Assembly: GCA_011524475.1 (NCBI GenBank)
Contig: WTKG01000086.1
Span: 1 to 12,882, forward strand
Direction of reading: 5' to 3'
Source: Demequinaceae bacterium
GTDB lineage: Bacteria > Actinomycetota > Actinomycetes > Actinomycetales > Demequinaceae
Length of the DNA: 12,882 nt
Made by a program: the position numbers and the translations under genes. Shown here in pieces: positions 7,194 through 12,882 of the stretch. Below the pieces are notes generated by a model. It was not told where the DNA came from. It saw nothing but the letters and a program-made list of their open reading frames with translations, and did no database searches. Position 1 is the first letter of the stretch; every line of letters begins with the position of its first letter.

Positions 7194-8699
7194 GTGACTG
7201 ACGAGACCATTTCTGAGCCAGACCTTCCTGAACAAATGCACGTGCGACGCGATAAGCGTGCGCGGATCTTGAACGAAGGCGGGGATGCGTACCCCGTGGG
7301 CGTTCCGGTGACTCACACGGTTGCCGCTATCAAGTCGGAGTTTGATTCTTTGGCAGACGGTGAAGAGACCACCGTGCAGGTCGGCGTTGCTGGTCGCGTG
7401 GTTTTTGTGAGGGACACCGGCAAGCTTGTCTTCGCTTCCATTCAAGATGGTGCCGGGGAAAAACTTCAACTGATGTTGTCTCAAAAAGTGGTGGGGGAAG
7501 AGGCGCTCACGGCTTTCAAACGAGACGTGGATCTTGGGGATCATCTGTTTGCTCAGGGAGTCGTACTGAAGTCTCGCCGAGGCGAGGTTTCCGTGATGGC
7601 GGATACGTGGCTCATGGCCGCCAAGGCATTGCGGCCACTTCCTGTGCTTCACAAAGAATTGTCGGAAGAGGCGAGGGTGCGGAACCGCTCCGTTGACTTG
7701 ATTGCTCGTCAGGCTGCTCGGGATAACGCCCGCAACCGCGCTGCCGTATTACGTAGTTTGCGCGAGACCATGCATGATCGCGGATATCTAGAAATTGAAA
7801 CTCCCATGCTTCACACTCAAGCAGGAGGAGCAACAGCGCGACCTTTTGTGACACATATCAATGCATACGACACTGATGTATATCTGCGCATTGCGCCTGA
7901 GTTGTACCTTAAACGCGCGGTAGTTGGTGGAATCGACCGAGTTTTTGAAATTAACCGCAATTTCCGTAATGAAGGAGCAGATTCTTCTCATTCACCTGAA
8001 TTTGTGATGATGGAAGCATATGAGGCGTATGGGGATTACAACTCTATGGCCACATTAACGAGGGAACTTGTGCAAAGCGCTGCCACGGAGGTATGTGGCG
8101 GCACTGAAGTGGAATTACATGATGGAACTACTTATGACCTCGGTGGCGAGTGGGCAGATATTTCTTTGTATTCGTCTTTGTCGGACGCTTTAGGCGCAGA
8201 AGTCAGCCCTCAAACTCCGCTTACGCAACTCCACACATGGTGTGACGAGGTGGAGATATCTCTTGACCCTAAGAAAGTCACCCACGGAAAATTAGTGGAA
8301 GAACTATGGGAACATCACATCGGAGACCACCTTCATGCGCCCACTTTTGTGCGGGACTTCCCCGTTGACACCAGTCCTTTAGTGCGAGACCACCGCAGCG
8401 TTGAGGGAGTTGTCGAGAAATGGGATTTGTACGTCCGCGGTTTTGAACTTGCCACAGGCTATTCCGAGCTTGTGGACCCCGTGATTCAACGCGAACGTTT
8501 TGAAATGCAAAGGGAACTGGCGGACAAGGGTGACGACGAGGCGATGCCTCTCGATGAAGATTTCCTTACTGCCATGGAATACGGCATGCCTCCGTCGGGA
8601 GGTATGGGAATGGGTGTGGATCGATTATTGATGGCGCTCACCGGGCTTGGTATTCGTGAAACGATTTTGTTCCCGTTGGTGAAAGGCGTGGACGGGTAA
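7194..8699 (+). CDS. lysS: Lysyl-tRNA synthetase, class II
   Basis: A 501-residue enzyme that charges tRNA-Lys. An OB-fold anticodon-binding domain spans about 62-150 ([21 protein letters not shown]). The class II catalytic core has motif 1 around [10 protein letters not shown] (197-206), motif 2 [20 protein letters not shown] (251-270) and motif 3 [12 protein letters not shown] (469-480). [10 protein letters not shown] (387-396) and [14 protein letters not shown] (416-429) are typical of actinobacterial LysS. The N-terminus ([16 protein letters not shown]) is the standard start, so GTG 7194 is well placed although it lacks a ribosome binding site. Base composition falls from roughly 60-67% GC in the first part to about 40-50% between about 7750 and 8400 (hand counts of 60-base rows). 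The stop TAA overlaps the next ATG (TAATG). Confidence 0.97.
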   Translation: MTDETISEPDLPEQMHVRRDKRARILNEGGDAYPVGVPVTHTVAAIKSEFDSLADGEETTVQVGVAGRVVFVRDTGKLVFASIQDGAGEKLQLMLSQKVVGEEALTAFKRDVDLGDHLFAQGVVLKSRRGEVSVMADTWLMAAKALRPLPVLHKELSEEARVRNRSVDLIARQAARDNARNRAAVLRSLRETMHDRGYLEIETPMLHTQAGGATARPFVTHINAYDTDVYLRIAPELYLKRAVVGGIDRVFEINRNFRNEGADSSHSPEFVMMEAYEAYGDYNSMATLTRELVQSAATEVCGGTEVELHDGTTYDLGGEWADISLYSSLSDALGAEVSPQTPLTQLHTWCDEVEISLDPKKVTHGKLVEELWEHHIGDHLHAPTFVRDFPVDTSPLVRDHRSVEGVVEKWDLYVRGFELATGYSELVDPVIQRERFEMQRELADKGDDEAMPLDEDFLTAMEYGMPPSGGMGMGVDRLLMALTGLGIRETILFPLVKGVDG

Positions 8700-8845
8700 T
8701 GGAAGAAGGAATTCCCTGGGGGGCAGTATTTACGGGGCTTCTCCCATCTCTTGGAATAGGTCTTTTATTCTTTTTTGCCATTCGCGCAATTATTCACGCA
8801 GACCGTAATGAACGTCGCGCTCGTGCTGATCAAGAACAAAAATGA
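8699..8845 (+). CDS. Small single-pass membrane protein between lysS and lsr2
   Basis: A 48-residue open reading frame starting at the ATG that overlaps the lysS stop (TAATG). It has a short acidic N-terminus ([10 protein letters not shown]), one hydrophobic helix at about residues 10-32 (LLPSLGIGLLFFFAIRAII) and a highly charged tail rich in Arg/Glu (ADRNERRARADQEQK). The charge pattern predicts a cytoplasmic C-terminus. GAAGAAGGA just inside the gene is not a start site for it; expression is most likely by coupling to lysS. Small hypothetical membrane proteins are seen at this place in other actinobacteria, from memory. Function is unknown. Confidence 0.7.
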   Translation: MEEGIPWGAVFTGLLPSLGIGLLFFFAIRAIIHADRNERRARADQEQK

Positions 8846-8909
8846 CAGCCGTAACTCTAAAACATGAGATTCTTATTCAGGCGTTACACATTTCGAATAG
8901 GTGAGGAAT

Positions 8910-9227
8910 ATGGCACAGCAGGTAAAAGTAATTCTTCTTGACGATATTGACGGAACCGAAGCACACGAAACCGTCGCTTTTGGTATTGATGGCACGTCAT
9001 ATGAAATTGACCTTTCCAGCGCTAATGCAGCGCGTATTCGTGCGGATTTTGCGCAGTGGGTTCAGGCAGGCCGTCGGGTGACTGGCCGCCGCTCGGGATC
9101 TGGCAGGAGCAGCGGATCCTCTGATGCGGCAAAGATCCGCGAATGGGCACGTTCTCAGGGCATGGATGTCCCTCAGCGCGGCCGTATCCCGGCACCCGTG
9201 CGGGACGCGTACAGCGCTGCACGCTAA
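8910..9227 (+). CDS. lsr2: Lsr2 nucleoid-associated protein
   Basis: A 105-residue H-NS-like protein that binds and bridges AT-rich DNA and silences foreign genes in actinobacteria. The N-terminal oligomerisation domain is about residues 1-60 (MAQQVKVILLDDIDGTEAHE, YEIDLSSANAARIR). A Ser/Gly/Arg linker (60-72) leads to the C-terminal DNA-binding domain (AAKIREWARSQG ... VPQRGRIPAPVRDAY), whose RGR at 90-92 inserts into the minor groove. I place the start at ATG 8910, which gives the family N-terminus; AGGTGAGG (8899-8906) is its ribosome binding site. A GTG at 8901 would add three residues and consume that site. The lysS-lsr2 order matches Mycobacterium. TACACA (8885-8890) could be a -10 element in the AT-rich 64-bp leader (weak). 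Confidence 0.95.
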   Translation: MAQQVKVILLDDIDGTEAHETVAFGIDGTSYEIDLSSANAARIRADFAQWVQAGRRVTGRRSGSGRSSGSSDAAKIREWARSQGMDVPQRGRIPAPVRDAYSAAR

Positions 9228-9246
9228 GGGCCGATAGGCGTAACGC

Positions 9247-10254
9247 ATGGCGCACCGATGGTGGTGGGGTTCCTCGCCTCCCGGTGCGCCAGACGACGCA
9301 GGGGTATGGGTGTCTGACCCCGGCGGGGGATCTGCTCGACTAGCGGCACAAGTGGCTGCACCGCAGTGGCTTGTGACACATCCAGATGTCCCGGTTCTTT
9401 ATGTTGTGCATGGACCGTTTGGCGACGGCGGAGTCACGGCTCTTGATATCTCTCACCCTGAAGACGTCCATGCACTAGGGCACATTCCCATAGAAGGGGC
9501 ACCCTCGCACGCGGTCTTGTCTCGTGACGGCCTATCTTTGTACGTCTCGACCGGAGCGGGAGGCCTCGCACATATCCGGGTCGCGGCGGATGGGTTGTTC
9601 GCTTCTCACCGCGCAATAACCGTGAGCCCTCGGCGCGATGATTCTTTGACACGAGCGGGAACTCTGGCCACCCCGGAAGGGCGCTTCTTGCTCGCGTGGG
9701 ATTCCGGGTCGGATGACATCCGCTGTTACGACATCTTGCCGGACGGTGCGCTACGCCCTGATCGCGCGGCAGCACACCTGCCTGCCCGTTCTGCCCCGAT
9801 CGCAGCGTCATGCGTGGATGGTTTCGTGCATGTCTTATGTGAGGGAGAGGCAACAGTGCACTCTTGCGAATGGGATGTCGCTACCCGTAGTTGTATTCCT
9901 CGCAGCGTGACCACGGTGTCTGCTGATGTCGCTGGAGCTCATCTGATGGTTGCCGCGTCCCAGTTGTATGTAAGCATTCCGTCGCACAGGAGTGTGGCGG
10001 TGTTCGACCGCGAAGGAGAGGTGCTACGCCGCCGCACGGTTTTTTCTGCCCAGGGGGCTTTTCCTGGGCGGGTTGCGGTGATTGATGAATGGTTTGTGAT
10101 GTGCGACGAATCCGGCACCGGTGAGGTGTGCGATGTGGCAGAGGTGCTTGCCCTCGATAAGGACACAGACTTGCCCGAGGAACGCGACGGCCCGCAGGCG
10201 CTCGATTCGCGTCCCGTGGATATTCCCTCGCCTACGTGTGTACGTGCTGTCTAA
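9247..10254 (+). CDS. Lactonase family beta-propeller protein (6-phosphogluconolactonase-like)
   Basis: A 335-residue protein of the YbhE/Pgl 'lactonase' family (seven-bladed propeller). The N-terminus WWWGSS..DDAGVWVSDPGGGSARLAAQVAAPQWLVTHP fits blade 1 of that family (shown only in part: DDAGVWVSDP, QWLVTHP), followed by blade repeats such as PSHAVLSRDGLSLYVS (86-101) and TPEGRFLLAWDSGSDDIRCY (142-161). The end, SPTCVRAV, also matches family members. The segment that normally reads PHxH...DLGxD here reads LTRAGTLATP...WDSGSDD (134-155), so the conserved histidines are missing and lactonase activity is doubtful. The ATG at 9247 follows lsr2 by 19 bp with only a weak AGG nearby. It may be in the lsr2 transcript. 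No signal peptide is evident, so it is probably cytoplasmic. Confidence 0.75.
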   Translation: MAHRWWWGSSPPGAPDDAGVWVSDPGGGSARLAAQVAAPQWLVTHPDVPVLYVVHGPFGDGGVTALDISHPEDVHALGHIPIEGAPSHAVLSRDGLSLYVSTGAGGLAHIRVAADGLFASHRAITVSPRRDDSLTRAGTLATPEGRFLLAWDSGSDDIRCYDILPDGALRPDRAAAHLPARSAPIAASCVDGFVHVLCEGEATVHSCEWDVATRSCIPRSVTTVSADVAGAHLMVAASQLYVSIPSHRSVAVFDREGEVLRRRTVFSAQGAFPGRVAVIDEWFVMCDESGTGEVCDVAEVLALDKDTDLPEERDGPQALDSRPVDIPSPTCVRAV

Positions 10255-10296
10255 AAATTTTCAGCGCGCTGCGTCGCATGTTCGCTGCCAGTAGGC

Positions 10297-10302
10297 CAGA
10301 CT
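10297..10302 (+). promoter_or_regulatory. Possible -10 element for leaderless gpmA mRNA
   Basis: CAGACT ends 6 nt before the gpmA ATG and keeps the A2 and T6 of TAnnnT. The 54-bp gap shows no ribosome binding site close to the ATG. The gap also holds two short palindromes, AAAATTTT (10254-10261) and CAGCGCGCTG (10262-10271), of unknown meaning. Weak evidence, since T1 is missing. Confidence 0.3.
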
Positions 10303-10308
10303 GTACCC

Positions 10309-11049
10309 ATGACGCACACACTGATACTTCTTCGCCACGGCGAAAGCGAATGGAACGCCAAGAACCTCTTTACCGGGTGGGTCGATGTTCCGCTGAATGA
10401 CAAGGGATGGGGCGAAGCTACCCGTGGAGGAGAACTCCTCAAGGCAGAGGGCATCCTTCCCGATGTGGTCCATACGTCTTTGTTGCGCCGCGCAATTATG
10501 ACGGCCAACCTTGCGCTCGATGCTGCTGACCGACACTGGATCCCAGTCAAGCGTCACTGGCGTCTCAACGAACGTCACTACGGTGATTTGCAGGGCAAAA
10601 ACAAAGCAGAAACCTTGGAACAGTTCGGTGAAGAACAGTTCATGACCTGGCGGCGCAGTTTTGATGTGCCGCCCCCTCCCATCAGCGAGGGCAACGAGTT
10701 TTCTCAAGCAGGTGACCCCCGCTATTCAGGAGAACCCGTGCCTACAACAGAGTGTCTGAAAGATGTCCTGGAGCGGGCGTTGCCGTACTGGGAAGGGCAT
10801 GTAATTCCCGACCTGGCCGCGGGTAAGACGGTGATGGTGGCTGCCCACGGTAATTCGCTCCGTGCCATTGTCAAACACCTGGATGGAATAGCAGACGACG
10901 AGATTGTGGGTGTGAATATTCCTACCGGTATTCCGCTGGTCTATGAGCTCAACGACGACTTCACGCCGGTAACCCCGCGAGGACGTTACCTGGATGCCGA
11001 CGCGGCAGCTGCGGCGATGAAGGCCGTGGCAAACCAGGGCAAAAAGTAG
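10309..11049 (+). CDS. gpmA: 2,3-bisphosphoglycerate-dependent phosphoglycerate mutase
   Basis: A 246-residue glycolytic enzyme that interconverts 3- and 2-phosphoglycerate through a phosphohistidine. The N-terminal signature [20 protein letters not shown] (5-24) holds the phosphorylated His10 and Arg9. [11 protein letters not shown] (56-66), [14 protein letters not shown] (86-99, catalytic Glu88) and [10 protein letters not shown] (177-186, second catalytic His180) complete the active site. VPPPP..EGNEF and [11 protein letters not shown] are typical of GpmA proper rather than of other histidine-phosphatase relatives. In mycobacteria and corynebacteria gpm is next to senX3-regX3; here phoU lies between it and the kinase on the opposite strand. 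The start is the only sensible ATG. Confidence 0.96.
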   Translation: MTHTLILLRHGESEWNAKNLFTGWVDVPLNDKGWGEATRGGELLKAEGILPDVVHTSLLRRAIMTANLALDAADRHWIPVKRHWRLNERHYGDLQGKNKAETLEQFGEEQFMTWRRSFDVPPPPISEGNEFSQAGDPRYSGEPVPTTECLKDVLERALPYWEGHVIPDLAAGKTVMVAAHGNSLRAIVKHLDGIADDEIVGVNIPTGIPLVYELNDDFTPVTPRGRYLDADAAAAAMKAVANQGKK

Positions 11050-11091
11050 AACTACTGCACGCTCTTCACCGCGGGAGTAGCCTTTCGGGCG
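11050..11091. other. Short convergent gpmA/phoU gap without a clear terminator
   Basis: The 42-bp gap between the gpmA stop and the phoU stop contains only weak hairpins (GCC-TTTCG-GGC; GCTA-AA-TAGC reaching into phoU) and no T-run. I cannot support an intrinsic terminator for either strand. Confidence 0.4.
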
Positions 11092-11751
11092 CTAAATAGC
11101 CGCTTCGGGGCTGGTGTGGTCACCCGTCACCAAGTACACGATGCGTTTAGACACCCCTACGGCGTGGTCTCCAAAACGCTCGTAGAAGCGGCTGAGGAGC
11201 GCCAGGTCCAAAGTGATGTGGGTGGATAGGTCGTACCCGTCCGACAACATGTACGCGTAGCTTTCCCGGTTGAGTTCGTCCAGGGTCTCGTCGTCCGCCA
11301 TGATTTTTTCGGCTACGTCAAGCGAATGGTCTTTCAACAAGCGCAGCAGGTTGGAGGACGTTTCTATGGCGGCCTCAGACATTTTGGTGATGAGGGCTCC
11401 GTCGGTGGCTCCGAAGGCATGGTCGGGGTAGCGCCGTCGCGCGATCTCTGCGACGTGTTGCGCAAGATCCCCCATACGTTCCAAGGATGCGGCAATCCGT
11501 AACGACACAATGATGGTGCGGAGGTCTGCCCCGACTGGTTGCTGTTGGGCGATGAGGAGTACGCATTGTTCGGTGACTTCATCTTCCAGGGCATCTATAG
11601 CGACGTCTTCTGCGATGACTTTCTCGGCGCGTGCGACGTCTCCTTCGAGTAAGGCGGCAGAGGCGTCGCGCATACCGGCGTCAATGCGCTCCGCCATCTC
11701 CGTCAGCTTTGCGCCCACGCTTTCTAACTCAGCGTCGAAAAGAGAACGCAT
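11092..11751 (-). CDS. phoU: Phosphate signalling regulator PhoU
   Basis: A 219-residue all-helical protein made of two three-helix bundles, each with the metal-binding E/DxxxD pattern: LERMGDLAQHVAEIAR (90-105) and YERFGDHAVGVSKRIVYL (190-207). PhoU links the Pst phosphate transporter to the sensor kinase and keeps the kinase quiet when phosphate is plentiful. The N-terminus MRSLFDAELESVGAKLTEMA is the usual one. I start the gene at 11751 because a strong AAGGAGG site lies 7 nt upstream; the frame stays open about 300 nt further upstream, but that stretch lies antisense to senX3 and has no PhoU similarity. The gene is divergent from the kinase, which fits joint control. Confidence 0.94.
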   Translation of the reverse strand: MRSLFDAELESVGAKLTEMAERIDAGMRDASAALLEGDVARAEKVIAEDVAIDALEDEVTEQCVLLIAQQQPVGADLRTIIVSLRIAASLERMGDLAQHVAEIARRRYPDHAFGATDGALITKMSEAAIETSSNLLRLLKDHSLDVAEKIMADDETLDELNRESYAYMLSDGYDLSTHITLDLALLSRFYERFGDHAVGVSKRIVYLVTGDHTSPEAAI

Positions 11752-11758
11752 GGGTGTT

Positions 11759-11765
11759 CCTCCTT
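11759..11765 (-). promoter_or_regulatory. Strong ribosome binding site of phoU
   Basis: AAGGAGG on the minus strand, 7 nt before the ATG at 11751. It decides the phoU start against the longer upstream reading frame. It is the best Shine-Dalgarno match in the window. Confidence 0.85.
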
Positions 11766-11794
11766 GAAGAGTTGTTCTTATGGCCATTCTTTCG

Positions 11795-11820
11795 CACCTG
11801 CAGGTGAACATCTGGTGAAC
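11795..11820. promoter_or_regulatory. Pho box (PhoP/RegX3-type operator) between phoU and senX3
   Basis: Two identical GGTGAAC heptamers at 11803-11809 and 11814-11820 are exactly 11 bp apart; on the minus strand they read GTTCACC-AGAT-GTTCACC. This is the direct-repeat unit known for PhoP in Streptomyces, where the phoU-phoRP intergenic region carries such a box. The first repeat also forms half of a perfect 12-bp palindrome, CACCTGCAGGTG (11795-11806). The box lies 27 bp before the senX3 -10 hexamer and about 50 bp before the phoU ATG, so one operator could serve both genes. The repeats are seen; the binding protein is inferred. Confidence 0.7.
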
Positions 11821-11847
11821 GCGCAGGAGCAGCACAAACTCTGGGGA

Positions 11848-11853
11848 TACGCT
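11848..11853 (+). promoter_or_regulatory. -10 element of a probable leaderless senX3 promoter
   Basis: TACGCT matches TAnnnT and ends 7 nt before the GTG at 11861. The intervening GGGAGGC could also act as a ribosome binding site, but it directly abuts the GTG, too close for normal use. Thus a leaderless transcript is likely. The Pho box sits just upstream of where a -35 element would be, which fits activation by an OmpR-family regulator. Confidence 0.5.
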
Positions 11854-11860
11854 GGGAGGC

Positions 11861-12882
11861 GTGGAAGCATTCACGTGGGCCACTGCCGTGCAGCCGTTGG
11901 TGTGGGCGCTTTTTGTGGGAGTAATCGCGGGTGTCGTGGTGGCGTATGTGTGGATTCGTCGCAATTCCTCAGCGGGGACATCACCGGCGATGGGCGCCGA
12001 CGACATCTCCGTTCGCGCGGTGATGCGTGCATTACCTACCGCTGTCATGGTCGTGGATCACGCAGGAACAGCCGTGGCGGCAAATCAACGGGCGACAGAG
12101 TTCGGGATCCGGGAGTCTCACGGACGCGCTGCGCCAGAAATTACCGAAGCCTGTGCACGAGCTATGTCTCGTGGTGAGCCGGTCACGATAGAGATGGAAC
12201 GCCGCTCGGCAACAGCAGAGGATGCTTCTCTTACGGTGACGGCTGCCCCTCTTGACGGTACGGACATGGTGCTTGTCAGTGCGGATATCGCCCAGGCGCA
12301 TGATTCAGCACGTGTTGCACATCGCGAGTTCATGGTGAACGTATCTCACGAACTCAAGACTCCGATTGGGGCGCTGGCCTTGTTGGCAGAGGCTATCGTC
12401 GAGGCCCGTGAGGATCCGGAACGTCTTCACGATTTCTCGTCCCGGATTCACCGCGAGACGCAGCGGCTATCGTCATTGCTGGAGCAAATCACGGACCTCA
12501 GCCGCGCGCAAGCAAGCGAGTCAGTGGCGCACGGTGAGCCATGTGACCTCGCTGCCATCGTGAGCGACGCCCACGAAGCAGTCACGGAGGTGGCACACAA
12601 CCGCGGGGTAGCAATTGAGATTGTTCCCTCACATGCGGTAACTGTCTGGGGGGACCAAGGGCTGCTCACCATGGCCGTGCGTAACATTCTTGAAAACGCG
12701 GTGCGCTATTCAGATGCCGGGGCTCGGGTCACCGTCGAGGTGTCTATCGACGGCGAGAATGCCCGGGTGGCAGTCATTGACCGGGGAATCGGGATGGAGC
12801 CCGGTGAAGTCGAGCGGGTCTTTGAACGTTTTTACCGTGCAGATGAAGCTCGTTTTCAAACTCAAGAGCGTGTAAAAGTTGA
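11861..12882 (+). CDS. senX3: SenX3/PhoR-type sensor histidine kinase, 3' end missing or interrupted
   Basis: The frame is open from GTG 11861 to the window end (340 codons). One transmembrane helix (about residues 10-32) is followed by a PAS-like domain (about 53-140), then the dimerisation/phosphoacceptor helix FMVNVSHELKTPIGAL (157-172, phospho-His163). The ATPase domain shows the N box NILENAVRYS (275-284), the G1 box DRGIGM (307-312) and the F box FERFYRADEAR (321-331). The next residues should be the GGTGLGL G2 box, but the frame reads FQTQERVKV, so similarity stops near base 12853. Position beside phoU and gpmA and the Pho box indicate the phosphate-starvation kinase (SenX3 or PhoR); a regX3/phoP partner would follow beyond the window. 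GTG 11861 is chosen from the -10 spacing and gives a fitting N-terminus. Confidence 0.85.
   Translation, partial: MEAFTWATAVQPLVWALFVGVIAGVVVAYVWIRRNSSAGTSPAMGADDISVRAVMRALPTAVMVVDHAGTAVAANQRATEFGIRESHGRAAPEITEACARAMSRGEPVTIEMERRSATAEDASLTVTAAPLDGTDMVLVSADIAQAHDSARVAHREFMVNVSHELKTPIGALALLAEAIVEAREDPERLHDFSSRIHRETQRLSSLLEQITDLSRAQASESVAHGEPCDLAAIVSDAHEAVTEVAHNRGVAIEIVPSHAVTVWGDQGLLTMAVRNILENAVRYSDAGARVTVEVSIDGENARVAVIDRGIGMEPGEVERVFERFYRADEARFQTQERVKV
12851..12882. mobile_element. Possible end of an IS256-family element inside senX3
   Basis: The final ~30 bp no longer resemble a histidine kinase and contain GTGTAAAAGTT (12870-12880). IS256 itself has a terminal repeat with TTGTGTAAAAG at a similar distance from its tip, so this may be the left end of a related insertion sequence. 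Only a few bases are visible, with no transposase and no target duplication testable. An assembly artefact at a contig end or simple divergence would look the same. Confidence 0.3.

Noticed and set aside
6717..7652. 311-codon minus-strand frame spanning nadC and lysS
   Set aside because: It crosses two firmly assigned genes and their promoter and has no recognisable domain, so its length is chance.
9238..9246. GCGTAACGC just before the lactonase-family ATG as a regulatory palindrome
   Set aside because: Nine bases, single copy, no supporting pattern.
10254..10271. AAAATTTT and CAGCGCGCTG palindromes upstream of gpmA as an operator
   Set aside because: Short palindromes are expected by chance and no second copy or known factor supports a site.
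11072..11130. Hairpins near the gpmA/phoU stop codons as an intrinsic terminator
   Set aside because: Stems of only 3-4 bp and no following T-run.
11752..12048. Upstream extension of the phoU frame (99 extra codons)
   Set aside because: It is antisense to senX3, crosses the Pho box, and the strong AAGGAGG site places the real start at 11751.
11764..12177. 137-codon plus-strand frame in the phoU-senX3 interval
   Set aside because: Overlaps the 5' part of senX3 in another frame; Cys/Gly/Arg-rich translation with no motif.

Overview
The window looks like chromosomal DNA of an actinobacterium (Actinomycetota) of moderate GC. Evidence for this is an Lsr2 nucleoid protein encoded just downstream of lysS, a DUF3180 membrane protein after folK, a phoU / senX3-type kinase pair beside gpmA, many GTG starts, and GTTCACC-type Pho repeats of the kind known from Streptomyces. 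Genus cannot be fixed from sequence alone; an Actinomycetaceae- or Micrococcales-like lineage is possible.

Region 1 (1-6203, + strand) is a tightly packed operon: the 3' end of folK (folate synthesis), a DUF3180 membrane protein, two bacterial PH-domain (bPH2) membrane proteins, a Rossmann/DUF2520 protein, panC (pantothenate synthesis) and nadB (NAD synthesis). Five of its junctions are 4-nt ATGA/GTGA stop-start overlaps, which suggests translational coupling. nadC follows after 45 bp and probably has its own weak promoter. Neither nadA nor panD is in the window.

Region 2 (7155-9227, + strand) holds lysS, a 48-residue membrane protein overlapping the lysS stop codon, and lsr2. A marked AT-rich valley runs from about 7750 to 9000, from inside lysS to the start of lsr2. 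A divergent six- or seven-bladed-propeller 'lactonase family' gene follows (9247-10254).

Region 3 (10309-12882) carries gpmA (+), phoU (-) and, divergent from phoU, a SenX3/PhoR-type sensor kinase (+). The 109-bp phoU-senX3 interval contains two perfect GGTGAAC repeats 11 bp apart, which read as a PhoP/RegX3 Pho box and fit autoregulation of the phosphate-starvation circuit. The kinase reading frame loses family similarity after about residue 330, just before the ATP-binding G2 box. The last ~30 bp contain GTGTAAAAGTT, which resembles the terminal sequence of IS256-family elements, so the kinase may be interrupted by an insertion sequence exactly where the sequence stops.

Several genes (lysS, senX3, perhaps nadC and gpmA) lack a ribosome binding site and have a -10-like hexamer 6-7 nt before the start codon, the signature of leaderless transcripts. 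I found no CRISPR array, RNA gene, phage module or clearly novel multi-gene system. No gene-free stretch exceeds 110 bp.
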